Shown: positions 49,886 through 58,949 of the stretch, in pieces
How the letters are laid out: the number at the start of each line of letters is the position of its first letter
How positions within the stretch are numbered: position 1 is the stretch's first letter
Assembly (NCBI GenBank): GCA_963700775.1
Contig: CAVOYU010000006.1
Coordinates: forward strand, 310,001-374,000
Length of the DNA stretch: 64,000 nt
Source of the DNA: Thermohalobaculum sp963700775
Lineage (GTDB): Bacteria > Pseudomonadota > Alphaproteobacteria > Rhodobacterales > Rhodobacteraceae
Direction of reading: 5' to 3'
Position numbers and translations under genes: made by a program
The notes under the pieces: generated by a model
What the model was told of the DNA's origin: nothing
Databases searched by the model: none
What the model saw: only the letters and a program-made list of their open reading frames with translations

Positions 49886-51232
49886 TCAGAGCCTCACCAA
49901 GTCATTATACGTCGCGAACACCATCAGCAAGATAACCAGTGACAATCCGATCATAGTCCCGATTTTCATCCATGTCTCGCCCACCGGACGCCCGCGCAGG
50001 ATTTCCAGCGCATAAAACATCAGGTGGCCGCCGTCGAGGACTGGGATCGGAAACAGGTTGATCAGCCCGATCGAGGTCGAAATCACCGCGATCAGCCAGA
50101 TCAGGGACGAGAACCCCTGCTCGGCCGCATTCCCCGAAACCTCCGCGATTCTGATCGGCCCGCCAAGCTGACTGGTATCGGCGCCGCGAAACAGCATGTC
50201 GCCCACATAGACGAGCGTGCCGGTGATGATCCGCCACGTCTCGTCGACCCCGCCGGCCAGCGCTTCGCTCACGGGTTGCGGCACGCGCTCCGGCTCGATC
50301 CCCGCGAACAACGAGCCGCGGATGCCCATGGTCGGCAGCATCATGACCTCGCCGGTCTCGGGATGCTCGCGCTGCTGCGCTTCGGGTACGAAGCGGATGC
50401 TGACCGGCGTCCCGCCGCGAAGGACGACAACGTCGATCTCGGCGCCAAGCGGCTTTCTTACGGTGATGATCTGCAACTCGGGATACGAATTCACCGGCTC
50501 ACCGTCGATCGAGACGATGACGTCACCCGCCTGCAGCCCGGCGCGCGCCGCCGGCATTCCGGGAATGACCTCGGCGATCTGGGCCGGGAGATGGTACCGG
50601 ACCGTGACGTCGAGTTCGCTGCCGTCCCGGAGCACCCGCGCCGGCGTCGGCGCGCCGTTGGTCGGCGCCAGCTCGTTGATGATGTCGCTGAAGGCCTCGA
50701 CCGGGGTTCCGGCAATCGAGAGCACCCGGTCGCCCGCCTCCAGTCCGATGTCGGCGCTCGCCTCGGTGCTGACCGCGCCGACGACCGGTTCGTTCGAGGC
50801 CTTGCCGACCGACATCATCAGCCCGGCGAAGATCACGATCGAAAGCAGGAAATTGGCGATCGGCCCCGCCGCGACCGTCGCCGTGCGACGGGCGACGCTG
50901 GCGTTGTGGAAGGCGGCGCGCTGCTCCTCCGGCGAGAGATCGTCATCGCTCGCCCGCCCCGCGCTGGCAGGGTCCATGTCGCCGACAAACCGCACGTAGC
51001 CACCCAGCGGCACGGCGGCGATCTGCCAGCAGGTTCCGCGCCGGTCGATCCAGCGCAGCAGCGGCCTGCCGAAGCCGATCGAGAACACCTCGGCCTGGAT
51101 CCCGCACATCCGCCCGACGATGTAGTGCCCGTATTCGTGCACGAACACGACGATCGACAGCACGACGAGAAACGGGACCACGAAAGACAGCGTGCCGCCG
51201 ATCACGGGAATATTTGCAAGCAGTTCCATCAC
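49886..51232 (-). CDS. rseP: RIP metalloprotease RseP
   Basis: 448 residues. Site-2 protease of the inner membrane that cleaves the anti-sigma factor in the envelope-stress pathway. The zinc motif HEYGHY lies in FVHEYGHYIVGRMCGI near the N-terminus, a PDZ region spans about 200-300 (GLEAGDRVLSIAGTPVEAF, GLQAGDVIVSIDGEPVNSY gives two PDZ copies), and the second zinc ligand is in NLFPIPVLDGGHLMFYALE. Two ATGs (51232 and 51229) are equally possible. Precedes bamA. Confidence 0.96.
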   Translation of the reverse strand: MMELLANIPVIGGTLSFVVPFLVVLSIVVFVHEYGHYIVGRMCGIQAEVFSIGFGRPLLRWIDRRGTCWQIAAVPLGGYVRFVGDMDPASAGRASDDDLSPEEQRAAFHNASVARRTATVAAGPIANFLLSIVIFAGLMMSVGKASNEPVVGAVSTEASADIGLEAGDRVLSIAGTPVEAFSDIINELAPTNGAPTPARVLRDGSELDVTVRYHLPAQIAEVIPGMPAARAGLQAGDVIVSIDGEPVNSYPELQIITVRKPLGAEIDVVVLRGGTPVSIRFVPEAQQREHPETGEVMMLPTMGIRGSLFAGIEPERVPQPVSEALAGGVDETWRIITGTLVYVGDMLFRGADTSQLGGPIRIAEVSGNAAEQGFSSLIWLIAVISTSIGLINLFPIPVLDGGHLMFYALEILRGRPVGETWMKIGTMIGLSLVILLMVFATYNDLVRL

Positions 51233-51253
51233 CCTTCCCTTTTCAACATCCTA

Positions 51254-52423
51254 TCAGGCCGCGAAGCGTTTCACCAGTTCGCGTCCGATCCGGCGGGCCG
51301 CCGCATCCGCGGCGTAGACGTCCGCCAGGTCCCTCGCACCCGGCAAATCGTCCAGTCGGTCCATCACCTCGCCGGTCAGCCTCGCCATGTCGAGGAATCC
51401 GATGTCGCGGGCGATGAAGGCATCGAGCGCTACCTCGCGGGCGCCGTTCATCACGCATGCCGCCGCCCCGCCCCGCTCCATCGCCCGGCGCGCGAGCCCC
51501 AGCGCCGGAAAGCGGCGCGGGTCCGGCGCCTGGAAGTCGAGCCGGGCGATCCTGGAGAAATCCAGGCGCTCGACCGGCAGGTCGCGCCGCTCGGGCCAGT
51601 TCAGGGCATGCCCGATCGCCACCCGCATGTCGGGCGGCCCCAGATGGGCCAGGATCGACCCGTCGCGGAATCCGACCATGGAGTGGACGATGGACTGCGG
51701 GTGCACCACCACCTCGATCTGGTCCGGCGCCACGTCGAACAGGTGGCAGGCCTCGATCATTTCCAGGGCCTTGTTGAACATGGTCGCGCTGTCGATCGAT
51801 ATCCGGGCGCCCATCGACCAGTTCGGATGCGCCACCGCCTGCTCCGGTGTCGCCCGCGCCATCTGTTCGAGGCTGGCATCCCGGAACGGCCCGCCCGAGG
51901 CGGTCAGGATCAACCGTTCGACCGGACAGTCGCGCTCGGCGCAGGTGAGCTGGAAGATCGCGTTGTGCTCGCTGTCGACCGGCAGCAACCGGGCGCCGGA
52001 TCGCCTGATCTCGGCGAGGAACACCTCCCCGGCGGCGACCAGGCACTCCTTGTTCGCAAGCGCGATAGTGGCACCGGTCCGGGCCGCGGCCATGGTCGGG
52101 GCGAGCCCGGCCGCTCCGACGATGGCCGACATCACCCAGTCCGCCGGCCGGCCGGCGGCCTCCGCCAGCGCCTCCGGGCCGGCGGCCGCCTCGATGCCGC
52201 TGCCGGCGAGCGCATCGCGCAATTCCCCGAGACGCGCCGGGTCGGCGGTGACGGCGATCCCGGCGCGAAGCCGGCGGGCGGCATTGGCGAGGCCGGCCAC
52301 ATTGCCGTTGCCGGTCACCGTCACCACGTCGAAACGGTCTGCGCCCTGCGCCTCGATCACCGAGACGGTGCTCGTCCCGATCGATCCGGTCACGCCGAGG
52401 ATGCTGATCCGCCGTCTGTCCAT
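51254..52423 (-). CDS. dxr: 1-deoxy-D-xylulose 5-phosphate reductoisomerase
   Basis: 389 residues. Second step of the MEP isoprenoid pathway, NADPH-dependent conversion of DXP to MEP. NADPH motif ISILGVTGSIGTSTVSVI at the start; metal-site segments LLPVDSEHNAIFQLTC and SMGARISIDSATMFNKALEM; C-terminal AIGHALNWPERRDLPVERLD. The place between cdsA and rseP is the usual one. It starts 4 bases after the cdsA stop. Confidence 0.97.
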   Translation of the reverse strand: MDRRRISILGVTGSIGTSTVSVIEAQGADRFDVVTVTGNGNVAGLANAARRLRAGIAVTADPARLGELRDALAGSGIEAAAGPEALAEAAGRPADWVMSAIVGAAGLAPTMAAARTGATIALANKECLVAAGEVFLAEIRRSGARLLPVDSEHNAIFQLTCAERDCPVERLILTASGGPFRDASLEQMARATPEQAVAHPNWSMGARISIDSATMFNKALEMIEACHLFDVAPDQIEVVVHPQSIVHSMVGFRDGSILAHLGPPDMRVAIGHALNWPERRDLPVERLDFSRIARLDFQAPDPRRFPALGLARRAMERGGAAACVMNGAREVALDAFIARDIGFLDMARLTGEVMDRLDDLPGARDLADVYAADAAARRIGRELVKRFAA

Positions 52424-52427
52424 GCCC

Positions 52428-53273
52428 CTACCAGATCACCGCCGTTCCGCCGCGCCACCAGGTCACGATCCCGGTCAGCAGCGCCGCGGCGACCAGACCG
52501 TCGAACCGGTCCATCGCCCCGCCATGCCCCGGCAGCAGACGCCCCGAATCCTTTACCCCGAAATGGCGCTTCAGCGCCAACTCGGCAAGGTCGCCGGCCT
52601 GCGACACCAGCGCCGTGACCGCCGAAATCAGGCAGACCGCCCAGACCGGCCCTCCCTCGGTCGCGGCGGCGAACGATCCCCCGGCGGCCATCGCCAGGAC
52701 CGCACCGCCCGCGGTGCCGGCCCAGGTCTTCTTCGGGCTGACCCGCGGCCAAAGCTTCGGCCCGCCGATCATCCGGCCGGCAAAATAGCCGCCGATGTCC
52801 GAGGCGGCGACCACCAGAAACAGCCAGACGACCGTCGCCAGCCCGTTATGCGAACCGATCCGGAGAAACAGGAACGCGATCCCGGCCAGGCCCAGATAGA
52901 CGATGCCGGCCAGCCCCCACCATGCGGCCCGGTACCGGCGCGAGAGAAGGTCGGCCGCCGTCGCGGCGACAATCCCCCACCCCAACCAGATGAGGCCGCC
53001 CAGAGGCGACCAGACCGCTGTGACCACGACCGCCCCCGCGACGGCGGAAACCGGATAGAGCGCGTCGCCGCCGCAGGGTCCGCCCCCATGCAGCGTGACC
53101 GACCGGTATTCCCACATCATCGCACCGCAGACGGCGGCGACGAAGGCTGTCGCGAACATGCCGCCAAGAACGAGCGCGGTGGATGCGACCGCGAGCAGGA
53201 TCGCGGCCGTGACAATCCGGGTACGGAGATCGGCAAAGCGCGCCGGGGACGACTGCGATGTTCCTGCCGCCAC
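52428..53273 (-). CDS. cdsA: Phosphatidate cytidylyltransferase
   Basis: 281 residues from a GTG at 53273. Makes CDP-diacylglycerol from CTP and phosphatidate in the inner membrane. About seven to eight spans are visible, and the C-terminal signature LKRHFGVKDSGRLLPGHGGA with MDRFDGL is complete. The start is uncertain: the frame runs on into the uppS coding region, the GTG falls 13 bases after the uppS stop and no ATG is available. It is followed by dxr after 4 bases. Confidence 0.92.
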   Translation of the reverse strand: MAAGTSQSSPARFADLRTRIVTAAILLAVASTALVLGGMFATAFVAAVCGAMMWEYRSVTLHGGGPCGGDALYPVSAVAGAVVVTAVWSPLGGLIWLGWGIVAATAADLLSRRYRAAWWGLAGIVYLGLAGIAFLFLRIGSHNGLATVVWLFLVVAASDIGGYFAGRMIGGPKLWPRVSPKKTWAGTAGGAVLAMAAGGSFAAATEGGPVWAVCLISAVTALVSQAGDLAELALKRHFGVKDSGRLLPGHGGAMDRFDGLVAAALLTGIVTWWRGGTAVIW

Positions 53274-53286
53274 GCCTCGACGCCCG

Positions 53287-54021
53287 TCAGCCGGAAGCGA
53301 CCGCGCCGAAGCGGCGGTCGCGGCGGCTGAATCCGGCGACGACGTCGGCGAACCGCTCGGCGGTGAAGTCCGGCCAGCACTCCTCGACGAAGGCGAACTC
53401 CGCATAGGCCGCCTGCCATAGCAGGAAGTTCGAAACCCGGACCTCGCCCGAGGTCCGGATCACCAGGTCCGGATCGGGCACTCCGCCGGTGTCCAGCGCG
53501 GCGGAAAGGCGGGCCTCGTCGATCTGGCCGGGCGTCAGACGCCCGTCACCGACCTCGGCGGAGAGCTTCTGGACCGCCCGGACGATCTCGCGCCGGGCGC
53601 CGTAGTTCAGCGCCACCTGCACCAGCAGCCGGTCATTGGCCGCAGTGCGCTGTTCCATCTGGCCCATCACCCGCTGCAGATCGGCCGGCAGCGCCTCGCG
53701 CTCGCCGATGAAGCTGACCCGCACGCCGGCACGATCAAGCTCGTCGACCTCGCGGACGATGTAGCGCTTGAACAGCCGCATGAGCACCGAGACCTCGTAG
53801 TCCGGCCGCCGCCAGTTCTCGGTCGAGAAGGCGAACAGTGTCAGGACGCCGATGCCCAGCCCGGGGGCGGTCTTGACCATCTCGCGCACGCGGTCGACCC
53901 CGCGGTGATGCCCATAGGTCCGCGGCTGACCCTGACGGACGGCCCAGCGGCCGTTGCCGTCCATGATGATCGCCACATGAAGCGGCGCCCGACCGCCGCG
54001 TTCCGAAACTTCGTTCGTCAA
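53287..54021 (-). CDS. uppS: Undecaprenyl diphosphate synthase (isoprenyl transferase)
   Basis: 244 residues. Elongates farnesyl diphosphate to undecaprenyl diphosphate, the carrier for peptidoglycan and surface glycans. The diphosphate-binding MDGNGRWA is at about residues 22-29, followed by HRGVDRVREMVK, TLFAFSTENWRRP, VALNYGARREIVRA and VIRTSGEVRVSNFLLWQAAY. TTG at 54021 is the start, with GAGGGA 6 bases upstream; the ATG farther in would remove the first strand. It is followed by cdsA. Confidence 0.93.
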   Translation of the reverse strand: MTNEVSERGGRAPLHVAIIMDGNGRWAVRQGQPRTYGHHRGVDRVREMVKTAPGLGIGVLTLFAFSTENWRRPDYEVSVLMRLFKRYIVREVDELDRAGVRVSFIGEREALPADLQRVMGQMEQRTAANDRLLVQVALNYGARREIVRAVQKLSAEVGDGRLTPGQIDEARLSAALDTGGVPDPDLVIRTSGEVRVSNFLLWQAAYAEFAFVEECWPDFTAERFADVVAGFSRRDRRFGAVASG

Positions 54022-54107
54022 TTCTGTCCCTCGCTCGATTGCCTGTCCGCGTCCTGCCTGGCCTCCGCCCGCTGCCGGCCCCCCAACCGGAATGTCAGGC
54101 ACGCATT

Positions 54108-54674
54108 TCAGACCTGCATGATCTCTTCTTGTTTTGTCGCCAGTGCCTCGTCGACCTTCCTGATTGCGGCGTCGGTCAACTCCTGAATCTCGTCGTGGTA
54201 AATCTTCTGTTCGTCCTCCGACATGCCCGCCGCGGCACCCTTCTTGATCTGGTCCATACCGTCGCGCCGCACGTTGCGAATCGCCACGCGCGCGCCTTCC
54301 GCATATTGCCCGGCAACTTTGGTCAATTCGCGGCGGCGTTCCTCGTTGAGCTCCGGGATCGGCAGCCGCATCAGCGTGCCCTCGACCACCGGGTTGATGC
54401 CGAGACCGGACCCGCGCAGCGCCTTCTCCACCGCACCCGCGATCGACTTGTCCCAGACATTGACCGTGATCATCCGCGGCTCCGGCACGTTGATGGTCGC
54501 GCACTGGTTCAGCGGCATGGTGGAGCCGTAGGCCTCCACCTGGATCGGGTCGAGCATCGAGGCCGAGGCCCGCCCGGTACGCAGCGAGGCGAATTCCTGC
54601 CGCAGCACCCCGAGCGCCCCTTCCATGCGCCGGTCGAGGTTGTCCAGGTCGATTTCGATTTCGTCAGTGGACAT
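54108..54674 (-). CDS. frr: Ribosome recycling factor
   Basis: 188 residues, the full RRF length. Splits the post-termination ribosome with EF-G. The N-terminal helix is IDLDNLDRRMEGALGVLRQE; EFASLRTGRASASMLDPIQVEAYG and SMLDPI, then ALRGSGLGINPVVEGTLMRL and IPELNEERRRELTKVAGQY are the conserved three-helix and domain II segments. Followed by uppS after an 86-base gap and preceded by pyrH with a 36-base gap. Confidence 0.97.
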   Translation of the reverse strand: MSTDEIEIDLDNLDRRMEGALGVLRQEFASLRTGRASASMLDPIQVEAYGSTMPLNQCATINVPEPRMITVNVWDKSIAGAVEKALRGSGLGINPVVEGTLMRLPIPELNEERRRELTKVAGQYAEGARVAIRNVRRDGMDQIKKGAAAGMSEDEQKIYHDEIQELTDAAIRKVDEALATKQEEIMQV

Positions 54675-54710
54675 CGTCGCGTCCCGTTTCCGTTTCTCTG
54701 CCGTCCGGCC

Positions 54711-55457
54711 TCAGGCGGTCTGCCCGACCACCGTATACCGCCCCTCGCCGAACAGCACCCGTGTCATGGCACCGTCCTCCTTCAGCGAGAAAACCACAAT
54801 TGGCAGGCTGTTGTCACGTGCCAGCGCGATTGCGGAGGCATCCATCACCTTCAGGTTGCGGTTCAGCACTTCGTCGTAACTTACGGTTTCGAAACGCACA
54901 GCATTCGGGTTCTTTTTCGGATCGCTGTCGTAGACGCCGTCGACCTGGGTGCCCTTGAAGATCGCGTCGCAGTCCGATTCCATGGCCCTGAGCGTCGCCG
55001 CGGTATCGGTGGTGAAGTAGGGATTGCCGGTGCCGGCGGCGAAGATCACCACCCTGCCCTTCTCCAGATGCCGGATCGCCCGGCGCCGGATATAGGGCTC
55101 ACAGACCGTGTCCATCGGGATCGCCGACATCACGCGGGTGTGAACGCCGAGCTGCTCCAGCGCCGACTGCATGGCCAGCGCGTTCATCACGGTGGCCAGC
55201 ATCCCCATATAGTCGGCCTGCGAGCGCTCCATTCCCTGGGCCGCGCCCGAGAGGCCGCGGAAGATGTTGCCGCCGCCGATCACCATGCCGATCTCGATGC
55301 CGCGCTCCAGCGCCCGCTTCACTTCGGCGGCGATCCGGGTCACCGTCGGCGGATGCAGGCCGAAGCCCTGGTCGCCCATCAGAGCCTCGCCGGAGATCTT
55401 CAGGAGCACCCGCCTGTACAGGGGATCCGGTTCCGACCTCCCGGCCAACTCGGTCAT
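54711..55457 (-). CDS. pyrH: UMP kinase
   Basis: 248 residues. Phosphorylates UMP to UDP; bacterial form is a hexameric amino-acid-kinase-fold enzyme. Motifs: RVLLKISGEALMGDQGFGLH, MVIGGGNIFRG with the glycine-rich loop, FAAGTGNPYFTTDTAATLRA and LKVMDASAIALARDNSLPIV. ATG 55457 gives MTELAGRSEPD. A candidate promoter lies 32 bases upstream, suggesting a separate transcript from rpsB-tsf. Confidence 0.97.
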   Translation of the reverse strand: MTELAGRSEPDPLYRRVLLKISGEALMGDQGFGLHPPTVTRIAAEVKRALERGIEIGMVIGGGNIFRGLSGAAQGMERSQADYMGMLATVMNALAMQSALEQLGVHTRVMSAIPMDTVCEPYIRRRAIRHLEKGRVVIFAAGTGNPYFTTDTAATLRAMESDCDAIFKGTQVDGVYDSDPKKNPNAVRFETVSYDEVLNRNLKVMDASAIALARDNSLPIVVFSLKEDGAMTRVLFGEGRYTVVGQTA

Positions 55458-55488
55458 GGCGCGACTCCCTGCTCCCGGATTTGCGCGC

Positions 55489-55517
55489 AAAATGTCCGAA
55501 ACCGCAACGGGATGCAA
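55489..55517 (-). promoter_or_regulatory. Candidate promoter upstream of pyrH
   Basis: TTGCAT (55512-55517) followed by 17 bases and CATTTT (55489-55494) on the minus strand. The -35 hexamer is the same as in the rpsB promoter, but the -10 is weak. It would serve the pyrH-frr-uppS-cdsA-dxr-rseP-bamA transcript after the inserted block. Confidence 0.35.
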
Positions 55518-55584
55518 GCACTGCACCACGGCACCGGCGCCGGGGCTGACCGGCAGGCGGCCGTCATGGCCCGCCGCCGCCCCG

Positions 55585-56505
55585 TCAGGCCGCCGCGTAG
55601 TCCACTTCCTGCCTCAGCGCCGGGCGCCTGAGCCACTCCCAGTAACGCACCCGCATCCGGCTCGCGACCGGCCCCGGCGCACCATTCGAGAACACCCGGT
55701 CGTCCACCTTCGTGACCGGAACCGCCCCGCCGCCGCTGCTCGAGAGGAACACCTCGTCCGCCTCCATCAGCTCGTCGAGCGGCAGGAACCGCTCCTCGGT
55801 CGCGATCCCCTCCTCGGTGCAGATGTCGAGCATGGTCCGCCGGGTGATGCCGTGCAGCACGCCCCGCTCGGGCGTGATCACCTTGCCGTCCTTGACCGCA
55901 AAGACATTGAACCCGGGCCCTTCGGTCACGTTGCCGGCGTGATCCAGCAGCACCACGGTCTCGTAACCGTGGTCCTTGGCCTCGAACAGCCCGTGGGTGA
56001 TGTCGCCCCAGTGGTAGTTCTTGGCGCGGGGATTGACGCTGTCCTCGGGGATGCGCCGCACCTCCTTGGCGATCCAGACGCTGGCGCCCTTGTCGGCGAT
56101 CTCGGGCTTGACGACATGCACGTAGGGCACGCACCAGGCGTAGAAGTGGTTGGCGCATTGGCGGGGGTCGCGGATGCCGTGGATCAGCGGCACGCCCCGG
56201 CTCGCCACCATCGCCACATAGGCATCGCGCAGGCCCGAGCGCGCCACCATCGTATGCAGCGCCGCCCGGATCTGCTCGCGGGTCATCCCCACATCGATCC
56301 GGGTCGACTTCATCGAGGCCTCGAAGCGGTCGAGATAGTCGTTCAGCCGGAAAAACCCGCCCTCCCACACCGGCACCACGTCATAGGTGATGTCGGATCG
56401 GGTGACCCCCCAGTCATAGACCGGGATCTTCGCCTCGGCGATCGGCACGATCTCGCCCTTGATCCAGCCCGCGCCCTTCGACCAGTCGGTTGCATCCTGC
56501 ATCAT
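55585..56505 (-). CDS. Class IV aminotransferase (BCAT / (R)-amine transaminase-like)
   Basis: 306 residues, PLP fold type IV. The catalytic lysine is in NPRAKNYHWGDITHGLFEA, followed by the phosphate-cup segment GNVTEGPGFNVFAVKDGKV and TPERGVLHGITRRTMLDI. The KNxxWGDL-like motif and GNVTEGxGFN are closer to D-amino-acid/(R)-selective amine transaminases than to standard BCAT (which reads K-x-G-G-N-Y). Substrate cannot be fixed. ATG 56505 with AGGAGACCC upstream; ATG 56502 is also possible. It follows the dehydratase gene on the same strand. Confidence 0.82.
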   Translation of the reverse strand: MMQDATDWSKGAGWIKGEIVPIAEAKIPVYDWGVTRSDITYDVVPVWEGGFFRLNDYLDRFEASMKSTRIDVGMTREQIRAALHTMVARSGLRDAYVAMVASRGVPLIHGIRDPRQCANHFYAWCVPYVHVVKPEIADKGASVWIAKEVRRIPEDSVNPRAKNYHWGDITHGLFEAKDHGYETVVLLDHAGNVTEGPGFNVFAVKDGKVITPERGVLHGITRRTMLDICTEEGIATEERFLPLDELMEADEVFLSSSGGGAVPVTKVDDRVFSNGAPGPVASRMRVRYWEWLRRPALRQEVDYAAA

Positions 56506-56543
56506 GGGTCTCCTCTCATCCGCACGGGGAAAGGCGGTGCCGC

Positions 56544-57749
56544 TCACGGCACAACCTCGTCCCGCGTCATCTCCAGATGCAGCGCGCTCCCCTCGTAGGG
56601 ATGCGCCCGCGCCAGCGCCTCGTCGAACTCGATCCCGAGGCCCGGCTCGCGCGAGGGGATGACGTAGCCCTCCTCCCAGCGCACGCCCTTGACGATCTCG
56701 CCGTGGAATCCCTCGAACCGCTCGATGCTCTCCAGGACCAGGAAGTTCGGGATGCAGGCCGCGAGCTGGATGTTTGCCGCCCCCTCGACCGGCCCGCAGT
56801 AGAGATGCGGCGCCATCTGGGCATAGTGGGCCTCGGCCATGGCGGCGATCTTCTTCGCCTCGAGGATGCCGCCGACCCGCCCGAGCGCCGGCTGAAGGAT
56901 CGAGGCGGCGCCGCAGGCCAGCACCCGGGCGAACTCGTACTTGGTCACCAGCCGCTCGCCGGTGGCGATGGGGGTGCTGGTCGAGCGCGCCACCTCGGCC
57001 ATCTGCTCGGGCATCTCGGCCGGGGTCGGCTCCTCGAACCACAGCGGCTCGTAGGGCTCGATCCGGCGGGCCAGCCGCTTGGCCCCGGAAACGGTGAACT
57101 GGCCGTGGGTCCCGAACAGCAAATCCGCCTTCTTGCCAACCGCTTGCCGCAGCTTCTTGCAAAACTCCTCCGACCGCTCCAGGTCTTCGATCAGCGGCTG
57201 ATGCCCGTCCCAGACCGTGTAGGGGCCGGCCGGATCGAACTTCAGGGCGGTGAAGCCCATGGCCAGATAATCCGCCGCCCGCTCGGCCGCGAGGTCGGGG
57301 TCGGAATAGACGCTCCGCGCGCCCGGCGCCGGATAGACGTCGCCGTCCTTCGGGTAGATGTAGGTGTAGCTGCGGATGCGCTCGCGGCAGCGCCCGCCGA
57401 GCAGGTCGTAGACCGGCTTGCCCGCCGACTTGCCGACGATGTCCCAGCAGGCGATCTCCAGCCCGCTCAATACGCCGATCAGCGACGCATCCGGCCTCAG
57501 CGTGTAGCCGGAGCCGTAGGTCAGCCGCCACAACCGCTCGATATTGTGCGGGTCCGCCCCCTCGAAGTAGCGCCCGAACACGTCGCGCACCATGTCGGCC
57601 ACCACATGCGGCCCGAAGGTCGCCGCATAGACCTCGCCGATGCCGGTGATGCCGTCGTCGGTCACCAGTTTCACGAAGATGAAGTACCGCCCGCCCTTGC
57701 GGGGCGGCGGGTTGCCGACGACAAAGACCTCGCAATCGGTGAGCTTCAT
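56544..57749 (-). CDS. Mandelate racemase/enolase-superfamily acid-sugar dehydratase-like protein
   Basis: 401 residues. The N-terminal capping domain begins KLTDCEVFVVGNPPPRKGGR. The barrel has ALKFDPAGPYT, the LFGTHGQFTV segment (a catalytic His in place of the metal Asp is typical of this subgroup), EPLWFEEPTPAEM, ATGERLVTKYEF with the metal/catalytic acid and ILQPALGRVGGILEAKKIA. It resembles acid-sugar dehydratases (galactonate, gluconate or mannonate type). Sits between the AEC transporter and the transaminase on the minus strand; the three may form an uptake and catabolic unit. Confidence 0.85.
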   Translation of the reverse strand: MKLTDCEVFVVGNPPPRKGGRYFIFVKLVTDDGITGIGEVYAATFGPHVVADMVRDVFGRYFEGADPHNIERLWRLTYGSGYTLRPDASLIGVLSGLEIACWDIVGKSAGKPVYDLLGGRCRERIRSYTYIYPKDGDVYPAPGARSVYSDPDLAAERAADYLAMGFTALKFDPAGPYTVWDGHQPLIEDLERSEEFCKKLRQAVGKKADLLFGTHGQFTVSGAKRLARRIEPYEPLWFEEPTPAEMPEQMAEVARSTSTPIATGERLVTKYEFARVLACGAASILQPALGRVGGILEAKKIAAMAEAHYAQMAPHLYCGPVEGAANIQLAACIPNFLVLESIERFEGFHGEIVKGVRWEEGYVIPSREPGLGIEFDEALARAHPYEGSALHLEMTRDEVVP

Positions 57750-57843
57750 GGGGCGCCTCCCTGCCGGACCGGCTCCTTCATCCGCCAATTCGGCGCCTCC
57801 TGCACAGCCCGAAAATCCCGCTCCCGGCAGATTCCCGCCCCGC

Positions 57844-58782
57844 TCAGGAGATCCCGTAATAGGCCATCAGCGCCGACAGCGTCAGGATCGAGCCCGCCGT
57901 CGTCACCGCCACCGTGGCCGAGGCGAGCCGGATCGCCACCCCGTATTGCTGCGCCACCACATAGGCGGTCGAGCCGCAGGGCATCGCCGCCAGCAGCACC
58001 GCCGACATCGCCCAGAACGGGTCGAGCTCGAAGACATGGGTCACCACCAGGAAAGTCACCGCCGGCTGCACAACGAGCTTCAGCACGGTCAGCCACGACA
58101 CCTCGGTGACGTCCCCCATGATCGGCTGCCCGACCAGCGCCAGCCCCAGGGCGAAGAGCGCCGTCGGCCCCGCCGTCAGCGCCAGCATGTCGAGCAGGTT
58201 GCCGAGCGGCTCCGGCACCGGCAGCGCGAACCACGAGAACAGGATCCCCAGCACGGTGGCGATGAAGAACGGGTTGCGGGCAAAGAGCTTCCACAGCGCC
58301 CGCCTGAGGGCGCCGCCCACGCCCGGCTGCGCCTGCAGCACGTCGAGCGTGGTCATGATGAAGATCATCGAGGGGATGCCGCCCACCAGCCCGGCGATGA
58401 TCGCCGGCAGGATGCGCTCGCCGCCAAAGGCGGTGAGGAAGAACGGGATGCCCATGTAGCCGACATTGGCGAAGGTCGACATGAAGGCATGGAATGCCCC
58501 CCGCGGCACGTCGGTGCGGAAGACCAGCCGCGCGACCGCGTAGGCGGTCGCGACCGTCAGCACCATCGCCAGACCGTAGGCGCCCATGAAGGACCAGTTC
58601 AGCACGTCCTCGATATCCGCCCGCGCGGTGAAGATGAACATCGCCGGTGGCAGGGCGAAGTAGAAAACATAGCGGTTGAGCGCGTTGGCCAACTCCTCTC
58701 CCAGCACACCCCAGAGCCCCGAAAGGTATCCGAGCGCGATCAGCGCAAAGATCGGCAGGGCGACGTTGAGGATCGCTTCCAT
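57844..58782 (-). CDS. AEC-family transporter, second copy
   Basis: 312 residues, about ten membrane spans. MEAILNVALPIFALIALGYLSG is the opening span, FANVGYMGIPFFLTAFG holds the mid-protein broken helix and AAMPCGSTAYVVAQQYGV the second. The frame is open further upstream, but ATG 58782 begins right at the first span. It is divergent from aqpZ with a 167-base gap. The three genes downstream on the minus strand, dehydratase and transaminase, suggest that an organic acid or sugar acid is carried. Confidence 0.87.
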   Translation of the reverse strand: MEAILNVALPIFALIALGYLSGLWGVLGEELANALNRYVFYFALPPAMFIFTARADIEDVLNWSFMGAYGLAMVLTVATAYAVARLVFRTDVPRGAFHAFMSTFANVGYMGIPFFLTAFGGERILPAIIAGLVGGIPSMIFIMTTLDVLQAQPGVGGALRRALWKLFARNPFFIATVLGILFSWFALPVPEPLGNLLDMLALTAGPTALFALGLALVGQPIMGDVTEVSWLTVLKLVVQPAVTFLVVTHVFELDPFWAMSAVLLAAMPCGSTAYVVAQQYGVAIRLASATVAVTTAGSILTLSALMAYYGIS

Positions 58783-58949
58783 GGAGGGCCAGAGGACGGT
58801 TTCTGGGAACGGGCCGGCGGGAGGCCGCGACCTTTGCACGGCGGCATCCGCCCCGCAAGCGGCCCTGGGACGCGGGCTTTGAAATGTGGTAAGCGGCATG
58901 CGGAATCGCCTGCCAACTCCATCGCTTGCCAACTCTCCTGGGGAACACA

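Noticed and set aside
47251..49935. Plus-strand open frame of nearly 900 codons opposite bamA
   Set aside because: Composition-driven shadow; no start signals or family match, and bamA is complete on the other strand.
50024..52618. Plus-strand open frame opposite rseP and dxr
   Set aside because: Spans two real genes and their gap and contains no recognisable domain.
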